Assembly (NCBI GenBank): GCA_003952965.2
Contig: CM025856.1
Span: 30,833,110 to 30,897,109, forward strand
Direction: 5' to 3'
From: Morella rubra
Taxonomy: Eukaryota > Streptophyta > Magnoliopsida > Fagales > Myricaceae
Length of the DNA: 64,000 bases
A model generated the notes under the pieces. That model was not told the origin of the DNA. It saw only the letters and a list, made by a program, of their open reading frames with translations, and searched no databases. Below are positions 23,237 through 35,270 of the stretch, one piece after another (position 1 is the stretch's first letter; each line of letters starts with the position of its first letter). The translations under genes were made by a program, and so were the position numbers.

Positions 23237-24693
23237 TCATCTATGTCCTATGTATGTATAAATAGCCTTAATTTATAGAACTGAGGATTGAAGAAATCAA
23301 TATAAGCTCTCGCTCTCAATTATAATATATATGAAATAGTTGGACTCCATTAATATTAATACTAAAGTAGGACTTGTAGGACATGTATGGCACTACTGAA
23401 GTAGGACATGTAAGCACATATATATAAGAGCAATTTAGATATTAATTAAGACTTCAGTACACACGAGCGACGACTATTTGAAATAGAAAACTATAGGTGA
23501 GACATGGAGGAAAAAGCTGCTCTTTCTCCCCTCAGGAATCTAAAAATCACCTCCCCTACTTCCCCTTTGATCACTCTAAAAGCTCTTTTCAAAAAAAGAA
23601 AAAAAGAAAAAAAAAAGTCACTTTGAACTCACTAACTACCAATACAATTTTAAATATGGGTCTAATTAAACTACAAATCTTGATACATTGAGTCTTCCAA
23701 GTTTCACAATTAATCAAATTGCGTCTTGAAATAAAATCTAAGGATCAAAATTATGCCTCGTGGCACATTTACAACACACTTGGCACGAGTTGTTCAATCA
23801 TTTTTAAGGCCACAAATTGATGAAATTTAGTAGTTCGTGGGCTCAATGTGTCAAAGTGGTAGTTTTTACCCCTATTTAAAATTACATTAGTAGTTAAACG
23901 ATTCAAAATGAATTTTTACCATTAAAAAAATCATTTTGGTTCCCCTAAAAATTTGAACATAATTCTTTTGTAACCCAGAAAATCAAAAATAACCAAAGTT
24001 TTTTAAAATATTCGAAACATATTAGATTTTTGATAAAATCCATAATGTAACTAGTCCAGTCCCAAATCTAATAACAATAAATAGTTTTTTTCAAAAAGCT
24101 AAAAAACTAAAAAGCTTAGCCTTAACAATTCTAAAAGCTAAATAGAATTTTCTATAAGACTCATAAATTAGTGACTTTATTCCGTCATGTATTAAATCCC
24201 ATAAATTCGATAAAATCTTTTTTTTTTTTTTTTGCTTTAAATACCATAAGCTTACCACGCGTGTAATAGTGTAAACAAATTGAGTGTCACATTAAAAATT
24301 ATATAGATCGTAAATGTCGGTGGCTAGTTAAGGGCTCAAATCAATAAGCTTAAATTTTTAAAATTGAATGATGTATGTGATCCTCATATGTTTTAATATT
24401 GTTACCACTAGAAGACTGGCTAAGATGCTTCGCTCTCCCCAACATATAGCATATTAGTTATGTTTAAAAAAATATTTTTTTAATATTACAGAATATGTTA
24501 CAACATAAAACTAAAAAAGAGAATAATTTAGTTATTATTAATTGGGCCCCAAAACTGAGTTACTCGATTCCACCGTTGAGGTAAAGTTCACACGGCACAA
24601 GTGTGGAGAAGAACGTTCACAATTGTCATCATCCATGTTAAATTAATTTATCTTCACGCAAACACGAAATAACAAACATATACATATTGGTAA
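22615..24693. other. Intergenic: ASR-2 3' region to ASR-3 promoter
   Basis: AT-rich spacer. It has a (TG)(TA) microsatellite at about 23208-23236. A one-armed MITE-like stretch at about 23650-23880 (gttcgtgggctcaatgtgtc) is similar in wording to the 21.2-kb element. Long poly-A/T tracts follow near 23.6 and 24.2 kb. No gene was recognised. Confidence 0.4.
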
Positions 24694-24837
24694 TTGGTGG
24701 ACTCGGTAGACGATCGACCAAGCTATAGCTGGCTGTCCATCAGAAATTTAGAGCATTCATCACGGCAAGTTGGCAACCACGATGTCTTTTGCCTATATAT
24801 ATATATATATATCTTGACCAGCCACCGCTTATAAATA
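24694..24837 (+). promoter_or_regulatory. ASR-3 promoter: conserved TTGGTGGACTC and TATA
   Basis: TTGGTGGACTC occupies 24694-24704, followed by gaccaagct, the conserved context shared with ASR-4. TATAAATA occupies 24830-24837. Spacing between the two is longer than in ASR-4 because of a (TA)n run at about 24793-24812. No CACGTG is present. Confidence 0.65.
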
Positions 24838-24938
24838 CCACCCCTAATCGATTAAACTTTCCACATTGCAAACACGTTAACACTCTAATTTCTGTATTGC
24901 TACCAATTAGTAATATATCACATCTACGTACGACCATC

Positions 24939-25958
24939 ATGGCTGAGGAGGAGCAGCACCACCACCACTTCTTCCACCACAAAAAAGATCAGGAAGACGG
25001 ACCTGTCGATTATTGCAAGGAAGAGAAGAAACACAAGAATCTCGAGCTGCTAGGAGAGCTTGGTGCTGTTGCTGCTGGAGCTTATGCCCTGGTAATTAAC
25101 GAATCTTCTTCTAGTTGTCGTTTTTCTTTCTGTTTTAATTAGTAGGTTTGAAAAGGCCCCCCAAAATCAAGGAAAGAAATTCAGGTTGCTATTAAATAAC
25201 CCCTAAAAATTATGCGATTATATATATTTTGGCCATCCAGTACCTCTTCTAGCTTAATTAAGCCGGCCCAGTATTTGCGTATATTTGGTGTGTATGTTTG
25301 AAAATAAATATTATTATTGTTTTCTTTATTTTGTTACAGATCGAGGTGAGAGTAACCATATTTACGTAAAAACAATATTAGAAATATTGGGATTGATTTC
25401 CTTACATCGCTAAGGCAATTAGCTCCCAAGGAGCAGGAGGGAACTCAGAATACCACAATAATAAGGGATCGATTCCCTTTTATTCTAAGCACTAAACGGA
25501 TCAGTTCACCAGAAACTTAAGCCACGAATCAAGTTTTTTAACGTTTCTAAGAACAAGACAGATATATATTTGCCCTCGATCAGGATTCAAGAGCCTGATT
25601 AACCATTGTCAGTAACGAATATAAAACAATCTTTGAGGGCAGATCAAAAGACTATTTGAGGGCACACAAATGGTAATGATTTCCTGACAGATCAGACTTC
25701 ATATCTACCTACGTACGTTGAACTTAAATGCTCTAGTGTTACTTGTTTAGAGTTGTTTTCCTGATCTCGTTTGAAATTGGTGTCCTTTAATTAATTGGAT
25801 TATTATTTCAGCATGAGAAACATCAAGCAAAGAAAGACCCAGAGAATGCCCACAAGCACAAGATCGCAGAAGAGGTTGCAGCAACATTTGCAGTAGGATC
25901 TGGAGGCTTTGCGTTCCATGAGCATCATGAGAAGAAAGAGGCAAAGGAACATATATGA
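24939..25958 (+). CDS. ASR: ASR protein 3, C-terminally shortened
   Basis: Exon 1 is 24939-25091 and exon 2 is 25812-25958; the product is 99 residues. It has the His-rich N-terminus, core [17 protein letters not shown]...GAYAL, and [21 protein letters not shown] with [16 protein letters not shown] in exon 2. The frame then stops at an early TGA (25956). The sequence after the stop (agctccaccttctctctttt) is recognisably the former His/Leu/Phe tail out of frame, so a small indel removed the last 11 or so residues. The core domain is otherwise complete and may still work. The 720-bp intron is the longest of the intact copies. Confidence 0.88.
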
Positions 25959-28351
25959 AGATCTCGTGGATTAAAGAAGCTCCACCTTCTCTCTTTTTAA
26001 GTGTCTTTTAATTTCTCAGTGTTTGCTTTTCATCAGTTAGTTCGTGTGATCTTAATCAACAGTAAAAGACTTCCCCAAATAATACTAGGAGTGAGTGTAC
26101 TAAGCATTTCTTCTGGGTTGGAAAATGTCGTTGTTGAGTAGGTTTTATCTGGTTCCCTTGCAGTACTGCTGTTGTCTGTAACGTCAATCTTTCGCAATAA
26201 TATATTAATTTGAAAAAGTCCCCTTTTTTTCTTTTCCATCTTTTTGAATCCCAATGGAACGTTACCCCGAGGTTTCCTCTCTGTAAGCATCTTTGAAGTC
26301 TGAATCTTTCGCACATGCAGAATCATAAGGCCGGTGCCTCAATGGATCAGAATCAGCATCACATATTACATATGTTTTTTTTATCAATTAAACTGTTAAG
26401 TGAAGAACTAAGACAGTCAGACTCAGATAATTGATAATATCATCTGGACATTTTGCTTGTCCTCATTTTAATTTCGTTTCATGTGATTGCAAGCAAATTT
26501 AGCGCAAGTTACATGTATATTGTCCAGGTACCTTTTCTTTCGTACTGCGTATATTTATATATATAGGTCTAATTGAATCTCCAACTAAACCATTAAATAC
26601 AAGATTAAATTATGTAGGGTAATTTCTACCCAAACGAGAGTTTAAAGCATTTCCCATCTCCCAACCTAACAACGAAATTTCTCATATACAAAATCCCCCA
26701 AATTAGTGGGTTTGTTCAAGTAGCCAAAGGATGAAGACAAAGGGGACTAAGTAGGCGTACGTGATAAACAATCCTCATCCATTATCTTTTCTTTTATACA
26801 CTTTCAAGTATTAATTCCATCTCAACATATACAGCAAAGTAGCACTACAAAGAAGTGATAAAAACTATAGATTTTCTAAGGATGATAGAATTATAATATT
26901 GGATTTGACCAAAGTTCTGAATTCCCCATCTCTCTATTATAACCATGACATGCTACTAAGCGTACTAAATTCAATAACGTAGATTATAATTAACATGATT
27001 ATTGTTTAACAAAAGAACGGCGGTTTAAGCTAATCAGCTTAGATCAGATCTTTCAAAATTGATAATATTTTAAATTAATGTTAGTGGAGATCACGATCCA
27101 TATACCAGCATCACTTAAATAATTGCATATATGAAATTGATCATCATGATATATAAGTCGGAATGGCAGATAATACTTGGAAAGGTTGTTGAATTGGAAA
27201 CCAACAACATAACAAAAGGAAAAAAATTGAACATGTAGCTAGCTAGGTATCCGGAATCATACATCACAATGTCGCTGAAAGCAAAGATGGATAACACCCA
27301 CTGAGCATCCAAGTGGCCTCCTGTCTTTTGCCAAGGTGTTAATTTTATACTTGAATATTGAATTCTATATATGTTTAAATTATCAGGCTGTGGGGTCGAT
27401 TTTAATGTATCGAGTTAATTGCCTGGGTGTTACGCTACATTGATCAGTAAGTTTTTCAATTTGTAAGATTATGATATGGACTAATTTCTCCTTTTACATG
27501 CTTGTAGTTCATCCTAATTAGCAGAATCAAGAATAAAACAACGGGAAAAATTCATCGTGATCGTCCCTTGCATTTTTTGTTTTTGTTTTGTCTTTGGCTG
27601 CTTACACTTACGAACCCAATCGGAGTGGAAATACAGTCTGCATCCCTTCTAACCGGGAAAAGAAGTGTAAGAAACCATGGGCTAACTCATTCTTTTTTTT
27701 TCTTTTCTTTTTTGGTTTTTTCTGTGAGCAGGATGATCAGTTACAGGGCCGGGGGACTCGCGCCCGTGATCATCTGCAGGAGTTTCGCCTCATCGACATG
27801 GGGCGGTAGAAGCACGGGCCAAGCACCATAAGTCGCCAATTACGATGTTGAAATATATGTATCTGCATTTGTTCTTCCGACTTAAATTGGAGAAAATAAG
27901 AAATTATTTGCTGTGGAAAATATTCTCCACGAAAATAATCAATTTTCCATTGTTGCTTGGGTGCTTTGACTAATTCGCTGGGATTGCGGGTGGTGGGGAA
28001 TTAAGCTCCACGAAGAGATGCACGGTTCGGAATATGACTTTCCCTTCTAAGAGGGGCCAGTCGTTTTCTGCCTAAGAGGGTAAAACTTTTTATTGACTAA
28101 CTTAACATTTTCATTAATATTAGACCAATATTTCCAACACCTACCGTGAGAAGCTGAAAAGTTTTCTGATCAGGATAACATTTTCTGGCAAAACAAACGT
28201 AGCTTGAAACTTGTAGTGAAGGGTATACGTAAATATTATTATAATCTTTAATGTACAGCTTTTTCATTTACTTAAGGCCTAAGCTAATTTAAGAGCTGTT
28301 ACTATCACAGATAAACTACTTTTACTATCATAGACTAATTTAAGAAAGAGG
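25959..28351. other. ASR-3 3' flank (first copy of duplicated flank unit)
   Basis: No coding gene recognised. Much of 26.0-27.8 kb is homologous to the flanks of ASR-4 (29.4-31.1 kb) and ASR-5 (44.7-47.3 kb). Shared phrases include 'tttctacc.aaacg', 'gggtttgtt.aa.tag', 'gataatacttggaaaggttg' and 'gtcgctgaaagcaaagat'. The stretch 27.6-27.8 kb aligns to the 30.9-31.1 kb segment. The ASR unit therefore includes about 2 kb of downstream DNA. Confidence 0.55.
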
Positions 28352-28455
28352 TTGGTGGACTCAGTACACGACCAAGCTGGCGGTCCATTAATAGAGGTAT
28401 CGCACATGGCAACCGATTGATGTCTTTTGCATTTGACAACCGCTGCTTATAAATA
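28352..28455 (+). promoter_or_regulatory. ASR-4 promoter: conserved TTGGTGGACTC and TATA
   Basis: TTGGTGGACTC occupies 28352-28362 and TATAAATA 28448-28455, 95 bp before the ATG. The interval (gtacacgaccaagctggcgg, then a gatgtcttttgcatttgac stretch) is nearly identical to that of ASR-5 at 36616-36718. Confidence 0.7.
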
Positions 28456-28549
28456 CCACCCCCCCTAACGCATTAAACTATCCCATACTACAAATAACCT
28501 TTCTACATTGCACCTTACACGCATATCTCACACTAGATCTACTACCACC

Positions 28550-29430
28550 ATGTCTGAGGAGCAGCATCACCACCACGGCCTCTTCCATCACAAAAAGGAT
28601 GAAGACGAACCTGTCGATTATAGGAAGGAAGAGAAGCACCACAAGCATCTCGAGGAGCTAGGAGAGGTTGGTGCTGTTGCTGCTGGAGCTTATGCCTTGG
28701 TAACGTTAAGCTTCTTCTGCTTGTCTTTCTGCTTTAATTTGTGTGTGTCAGTGTGTGTGTATTTGATGTGCACGTTTGAAAATGAATATTATTTACTCCC
28801 AAGGAGCAGGACAGGACACAACTCAGAATACCCCAATATTGATGAGTGATTGATTCCCTTTTGAACTAAAGCACAAGACAGAAATGTATACTAATTAACC
28901 AGGAACTGAGGCCAAGAAGCAAAGTTCTGTTTTTGACGTTTCTCTATCGTATTTTTCCTCGATTTCGGATCTCGAGCAGCCTAAACCATTTTCATTTCAG
29001 CGATCATATACAAAACTCTAAAGGAGAGCAGATCAAACATACTATAAAACAATGAGAAAACCAAACAAAATTTTCTAGTTAATTGGGTTAGCTGAATCAG
29101 GAGTTTCTATGGGAATGGTAATGATTCCTTGACAGGAGAACGCACCTCTGGCTATCTATGTTGGATTTCGATGCCTCAAAATCTATTTGTTTATAGTTGT
29201 TTTCTTCTCATTTACATTTGTGCGCTTTTATTAAATTATTATGTCAGCATGAGAAGCATAAGGCAAAGAAAGACCCAGAGAATTCCCACAGTCACAAGGT
29301 CGCAGAGGAGATTGCAGCTGTTGCTGCAGTAGGAGCCGGTGGCTTTGCTTTCCATGAGAAGCATGAGAAGAAAGAGGCAAAGGAGGAAGATGAAGAGCTT
29401 CATGGAAAGAAGCATCACCATCTCTTTTAA
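28550..29430 (+). CDS. ASR: ASR protein 4
   Basis: Exon 1 is 28550-28699 and exon 2 is 29248-29430; the product is 110 residues. [20 protein letters not shown] is followed by the core [17 protein letters not shown]...GAYAL, then [41 protein letters not shown] and a HGKKHHHLF end. The ATG at 28550 matches the start in the other copies; an upstream in-frame ATG at 28508 lies too close to the TATA box and outside the conserved protein. It is the best-preserved short ASR copy, with an undamaged frame. Its exon 2 is nearly identical to exon 2 of the broken ASR-5, so the two separated recently. Confidence 0.94.
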
Positions 29431-31761
29431 ATGTCTTTGACAAATTTCCATGCATGTGTTTGCACTTCTTCGGTTAGTTCGTGTCATCTTATCACCAGTA
29501 AACGACTGCCCCAAATAATATTGAAAGCGAGTTCGTGGATTTCTTCTGTGTCGGAATATCGTGTCCTTGTTAAGGTGTAGGTGTTATCTGTTTCTCTTGC
29601 AGTGTGCAAGTTATTATTATATATGTATGTATGTGAGTGTATCTTGAGTGTTCGCAATAATAATGATGCAATTTGAAAGGTCTCTTTTTTCTCTTCATTT
29701 TCTAAATCAAATGCAAACGTTACTACAAGGCCTTCTCTTTGCAATATCCTTTGAAGTTTCAACTCTTTCGCATGAATTTTGCACGGCGTTTAAGCCTGAA
29801 CCTACGGCAGAGAACATAACAATTCCTTATCGGTGAATCTGGTTCATGACACAATCGCGGTTAAACCTCGCGCGAATTGACATCATGAGAGGACATTTTG
29901 CTGTTCATCACGATCTTCAATCTATTGTGTTTTGGTACATTGTCAATGCGTATACATGATAGAGGTCAAGTATCGATCTCCAATAAAACCATGGATTAAC
30001 AGAAAAAATATTGTCAGGAAATTTCTACCTAAACGGAAGCTTCGAATGTGTATTTTCCATAACCATTTCCCAACCAAAAAAAGAAATTTCTAATACCCAA
30101 ATGATTGGGTTTGTTTAACTAGTCAAACAAAGGGGAATGTGAATTGTCATTCTACTTGGTAAAATTCGGATCAAAATTCTTCTCTAATTTACTGCTCGAA
30201 TAGGAGGGGGGTCAATTTTCAAAATTCATATACCGAAGAGATACAATCAAAATTCAAAAGCTCTTAATAATTGCGGCTTTTCTGTCGCTCAATCGGCCTC
30301 CTCCATTCCTTTTTAATTTTTTTCACTCCGGTGCGCATCTGACCGTGACATGCTACTAGCCAACTCAGATAAGGAAGGGATGGGCGATAATACTTGGAAA
30401 GGTTGTTGAATTGAGTGACAACAACAAGAACCAAAAAAAAAAGGTGAACATCTGGGTACCGCTCCGTTTTATAATCTAATCATGATATTAGATCTCTAAT
30501 GTCGCTGAAAGCAAAGATAGCACCCGCGTTTGAGCATCTCAGTGGGCTTCTTATCGTCCACTGAGGAGTCAATTAATATAGGTTAATAATTGAATTCTAG
30601 GTTAGATAGGATCTGACCACAACTGCTTCATCCCCTACCAACCGTGAAAGGACAGCCGGCCCACGTCGTGATTACAGCTTGAAAAATATGGTTTGGAGAA
30701 AACCTAAACGCCCAGATGAAAAAGTCAAAAGCAATAAATAGGAGCAAATGAGACCCACCATAATAATTGAGATTATAGATTGCACTAATTTGGCCCTTTG
30801 ATTGATGCTTTTTCCTTTTTCTTTTTCGAGGAGAATCTAGACCGATAAACCTATCGGAATAAAATCCATCTAATAGGATAAATTTCAGACCAGTGCAGCA
30901 TCCAAAGACTTACACGTACGGAAGTAATCAGTGTGGAACCACACTCTCCATCCCTTCTTACACGTGCAGAAGTGTTGGAACTCTTGGGCTAACTCGACGA
31001 TTTTTTTTTTCTGTGAGCAACAAATTGGTTTATAAGGTAGTATTTATCAATCGGAATTGGGAATTATCCAAGCACCGGTGCGTTTGGAATCCTCAAACTA
31101 TGTGATAAGTACACCTATTAGGTGTACCCGTACGTATTGCTATGATATTGAACGGCCCCTTCCCAAAATTTTTTGATTGGGCTGTGCTCGCTGCGGCAAG
31201 TTTTCTCGGTGGTGATCCCAAGTACCAGCATAAATTAAATTAAGGTCCTGAAGGCCATGACATTAAGGCCACAAGACGACCGACGAGTTTGGAAATTATT
31301 AAAAGGTAACTGTTGAGTCTGAAGCCCACCCAGTTAATATGGGCTCCTGTCGCTAGCTACTTGTCAAATATGGTGTTGCGAGGACATTACAAGCTGCCAT
31401 CGAGGAACAAAACAAAAAATGGTATAGAGAAACAACAAAACAGCATCAAATTAATTAAAAGAGCCAAGAAAATCATCAAGAAACAGCACCAAACAAAAAA
31501 GGCACCAAGAAACTCGTGATTTTTATTGATTATTTGCCTACAAGCGTACGTGGTAAATGAAACTTAACGACTCCAACCAAAACCTTCCAAACCCAATATC
31601 TTAGCTGCCCGGTGGCCCAAGAAAACTAAAAAACCAAAGACAAATTTCTAAGAAAGTAACAATAGCATTCTCATTATTTTGAATTTTAACCATCAAGTAG
31701 TACTTGACCAAGTACTTGTAATCAAGGGACCGAGTTGTCCGACTGAATACTTCTATTGGGC
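29431..31761. other. ASR-4 3' flank and spacer to EC1-a
   Basis: No gene recognised. 29.43-31.13 kb pairs with 44.74-47.29 kb, and 31.13-31.76 kb with 47.60-48.2 kb, as direct copies with small indels. About 31525-31760 is probably the 3' flank of EC1-a. Confidence 0.55.
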
Positions 31762-32142
31762 TCAAGCGTTAGTTGCGATGGTGGTGGGGGGAGCAGAATG
31801 GGTAGCCTCATGATCACAGTAGCCTTGAAGTATATCACCCTCTTCTGTGGTAAACCCTAGCGAACCAAACATCTCGGGCCAGCATTCGTGTCCGATGACT
31901 CTGATGGCTTGGCAACAGCCGGGGCCTAAATAAGTCTCTCCGTTGAGGAAAAAAAGGATAACCTCTCCGCTGCATGCATGGAGCTGAAGCAAAGAGTCCC
32001 AGCAGTTTGCTGACTCGCCATCCAATTTTAGACGAGCCTCGAGGCCTTGAGTGGGCTTCAAAGGGCGAGACAAGGCCATGGACACCATACTCCAACCTAG
32101 AGCAACAGTGAGAAAGAAGAAAAGCTTAAAAGTATAAGCCAT
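31762..32142 (-). CDS. EC1: Egg-cell-secreted protein EC1, copy a
   Basis: A single-exon gene on - with 126 residues, as usual for EC1. MAYTFKLFFFLTVALGW begins an N-terminal signal peptide of about 25 residues. The prolamin-like domain follows with six cysteines (NCW, HAC, GCC, ECW, GYC) and the EC1 hallmark FFLNGETYLG. Known family role: the egg cell stores EC1 in vesicles and secretes it when sperm arrive, which redistributes HAP2/GCS1 on sperm and allows gamete fusion. The ATG is the first codon of the signal peptide. The open frame extends another 76 codons upstream, but that part lies across the TATA box and is not expected to be translated. Only this EC1 copy has an unbroken frame. Confidence 0.92.
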   Translation of the reverse strand: MAYTFKLFFFLTVALGWSMVSMALSRPLKPTQGLEARLKLDGESANCWDSLLQLHACSGEVILFFLNGETYLGPGCCQAIRVIGHECWPEMFGSLGFTTEEGDILQGYCDHEATHSAPPTTIATNA

Positions 32143-32765
32143 TTTGAGCAGAAGACGGAAGAGATAGCCAGATAGGTGAAGGACTTGTTCAAGCTCTTGT
32201 TCTTTATATAAAGTGAAGAACACCTGGTATGTTACGTCCGCGGGGAGGTGAAGAGGCTGCTGAGATCGATCAATGAGCAGTCTATTTGGTTTTTTCAGTT
32301 TTGATTCTAATTCATTCAAGAACGTCGTATATTGTGGGAAGCTGGAAAGTACGTATTGTGCGTATTTCATGCGTATATCATGTCCGAATTAAAAGAATCA
32401 AACGGTGCGAAAAAAACTCTCCATCTAGTATAATTGGTCCATCGCCTTATCAATCTCCGGTAGCTCATGGTAAATTTAAGAGAGCAAGTGGAAGGGACGC
32501 AGGAAAACCAGAAAGCAGAGAGCAATTAAGTTAAAAAGTAACGTAATTCTTAATTAGGATAGTCACTAAAAATTCCTTTTGAGCATCTGTGCCGCCATTC
32601 CAATTAATTGCTAACTTAAGGTACCGTATAATCGGTGAAACTTAAGAGTTAAATCTTAAGAAGTCATGAGGCCTTTGACTTCTAAATCTACATGCACTCG
32701 TCTTCACAAGATGGGCCTCCATCAGGCAGCCCATAGCGTACTCCTGAAGCTTATTAATTAGAGGG
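32143..32765 (-). repeat. EC1 upstream unit, copy a
   Basis: The promoter-side sequence of EC1-a. The same stretch follows the start codons of EC1-b (33319-33940) and EC1-c (48626-49250) almost base for base. For example, an 82-codon antisense frame at 32286-32534 is preserved unchanged in all three. Confidence 0.85.
32203..32210 (-). promoter_or_regulatory. TATA box of EC1-a
   Basis: On the - strand TATATAAA, 61 bp before the ATG. The same box at the same distance precedes copies b and c. The short leader suits the small single-exon gene. Confidence 0.7.
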
Positions 32766-33103
32766 TTAAGTACCATTTCTGATAATTGTCTTGTGCTTGC
32801 CATTACCTTTTATCACTTAACGGGCTGACTCAATGATACAGAATGGCGATTTTTATTAGAATTCCAACATGTGTAATATTTAACTCAAATAACCTCTGAT
32901 GAAACTACTAACCCCTTTTGAGTTCAATTCGGAACGGATTACCATGCTTGTTAATGCGTTGAACATGATTATAATGCCAATAACCTCCCGCAAATGCACT
33001 TAATTACATTACTTTGAATTCTCTCTCGTCCACTTCTTTGAGGGGAGAGGGTTGCCTCATGAAGGTACTCCTAAATTAAAGATGTACACCATTTCCCTAG
33101 CGA
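32766..33103. other. Spacer between EC1 copies a and b
   Basis: Short AT-rich spacer. The junction with the truncated EC1-b sits near 33100, where EC1 homology starts abruptly inside the former 3' half of the gene. Confidence 0.4.
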
Positions 33104-33318
33104 TCTCGTTCATGACTCTGATGGCTTGGCAATAAATAAGACCTCTCCGCTGCATGCATGGAGCTGAAGCAAAGAGTCCCAGCAGTTTGCTGACTCGCCA
33201 TCCAATTTTAGACGAGCCTCGAGGCCTTGAGTGGGCTCAATGGGCGAGACAAGGCCATGACACCATACTCTAACCTAGAGCAAAGTGAGAAAGAAGAAAG
33301 CTTAAAAGTATAAGCCAT
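33104..33318 (-). pseudogene. EC1 copy b, truncated
   Basis: The start MAYTFKL is kept, but one-base losses shift the signal-peptide frame soon after. The same TAG-creating change as in copy c is present (forward ctctaacctagag), and the distal half of the domain is cut away at about 33104 with an internal deletion. Only the N-terminal third of EC1 remains, so no functional protein is possible. The upstream region is intact and nearly identical to copies a and c. Confidence 0.88.
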
Positions 33319-33940
33319 TTTGAGCAGAAGACGGAAGAGATAGCCAGATAGGTGAAGGACTTGTTCAAGCTCTTGTTCTTTATATAAAGTGAAGAACACC
33401 TGGTATGTTACGTCCGCGGGGAGGTGAAGAGGCTGCTGAGATCGATCAATGAGCAGTCTATTTGGTTTTTTCAGTTTTGATTCTAATTCATTCAAGAACG
33501 TCGTATATTGTGGGAAGCTGGAAAGTACGTATTGTGCGTATTTCATGCGTATATCATGTCCGAATTAAAAGAATCAAACGGTGCGAAAAAAACTCTCCAT
33601 CTAGTATAATTGGTCCATCGCCTTATCAATCTCCGGTAGCTCATGGTAAATTTAAGAGAGCAAGTGGAAGGGACGCAGGAAAACCAGAAAGCAGAGAGCA
33701 ATTAAGTTAAAAAGTAACGTAATTCTTAATTAGGATAGTCACTAAAAATTCCTTTTGAGCATCTGTGCCGCCATTCCAATTAATTGCTAACTTAAGGTAC
33801 CGTATAATCGGTGAAACTTAAGAGTTAAATCTTAAGAAGTCATGAGGCCTTCGACTTCTAAATCTGCATGCACTCGTCTTCACAAGATGGGCCTCCATCA
33901 GGCAGCCCATAGCGTACTCCTGAAACTTATTAATTAGAGG
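33319..33940 (-). repeat. EC1 upstream unit, copy b
   Basis: Direct copy of 32143-32765 and of 48626-49250. Homology with copy c continues to about 34620, so copy b is closer to copy c than to a. For example, both carry gaggccttcgacttctaaat where copy a has a gaggcctttg version. Confidence 0.85.
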
Positions 33941-34620
33941 GTTAAGTACCATTTCTGATGGCCAATTGTCTTGTGCTTGCCATTGCCTTTTATCACCTAA
34001 CGGGCTGACTCAATGGTACATAACTGCTGTAAATCTATCATTCGTTACAAAAAAGTTTAAATTAACAAAAGAGAAATATTTTATTATTAAATTATATTTT
34101 CAATCTAGGATTTTCTTTTAATTAAGAGACCTAACATGTGTAATATTTAATTAAATTAAGATGAATACAGAATCAAGTTCAACTCAGAATCTTACTATAT
34201 GAACGTATCATAAATCTCAAAAGTTAAACTAATAATATTTGAATTATATTTTCTAACCCCTACTGCAGCTTCCTTTCTCATTTCAATAATAAAGATTAAT
34301 TACTACAAAGAGTTCTAATTCCTATTTCAGGAACGAAACTGACGGAAACCCCAAACTTATAATTAGAGCCAAAATGCTTGTTAACAAACAAAAACTTATA
34401 ATTAAATAACATGTATGTTTATCATTTCTTTTATTGCAATAAAACAAATGATAGTGGACATGATCAACGGCAACATAGGTCATCGCGGCAATGGCCAATT
34501 AGCTGCGACCTGGAGAGAAGGGGCAATGCCCCTCTTGTAAAAGTTGAATTATGCTCTTTAGACTTAGAGTCTAGCAATAATGGCCAAGCCTGCCCCCTTA
34601 AACTCTGAAAGTTCCTTGGT
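33941..34620. other. Spacer homologous to 49.25-49.98 kb
   Basis: No gene recognised. It aligns over its whole length with the segment distal to EC1-c, with scattered one-base indels. Confidence 0.5.
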
Positions 34621-35068
34621 AGTGATATTGAAACTGAATGAATGCAGCCCAAATCAATTTGGACTGGATGAATATAATCGTACGTATAAAAAGTCCAGTA
34701 GGGTTAGGGCCAACTTCTTTAGCCTGATAGAGGTAATGAATACAAAACGCAGAAAAAGCTTAAAAGCCCTGAATTTCAATCCGTACGTAAAGTGTTATCT
34801 ACGAGAGACGTTGGAGATGTAGAGAGACGTCATCCCGATGGGATGAAATGCATGGAGAAAAGGCTATAAAAGCGTGTCAGGAAGAATAAAGGTATGTGAT
34901 TCTAGAGAAATTGAATAGAAAAATTTAAGAGATCAAAGTACTGACTTAAACATTGGAAGTGTCTTACTCCGATGTCTGGGATCATCTTTGTTATTTTACA
35001 GAAAGAATTACGCAAATATCGAGACTCATTTAAGATGAAGTGTTCATTATAAATCAACTGATTCGTCG
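34621..35068. mobile_element. About 450-bp insertion absent from the paralogous block
   Basis: Compared with about 49980-50030, where the flanks are directly joined, this block has about 450 extra bases flanked by CTTGGT on both sides (34615-34620 and 35069-35074). No termini or coding region identify its class. It may be a small non-autonomous element. Confidence 0.5.
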
Positions 35069-35270
35069 CTTGGTATATGTACTTTTGTCTGCAGACTGCA
35101 CCGGACCGACATGTTTTCAAGCTTGCAGAAGGCATTCCGCCTTCATATTTAACGGTTGCGACGAACATGCATGTAAAGCTGCAGACGACCACACCCTTCT
35201 TTGGCTCAATTAGCTTAAAGACAAATGGGATTAGATCAACTCAATAAATTTATGCAAATTATGACAGTAC

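Noticed and set aside
32143-32370. Longer EC1-a frame starting 76 codons upstream of the signal peptide
   Set aside because: The extension runs through the TATA box (32203-32210) and precedes a proper signal peptide. EC1 proteins start at the signal peptide, so it is an open leader by chance.
32286-32534. 82-codon + strand frame repeated unchanged at 33462 and 48769
   Set aside because: It lies antisense in the EC1 upstream region, has no domain, and its sameness is explained by recent duplication of the DNA.
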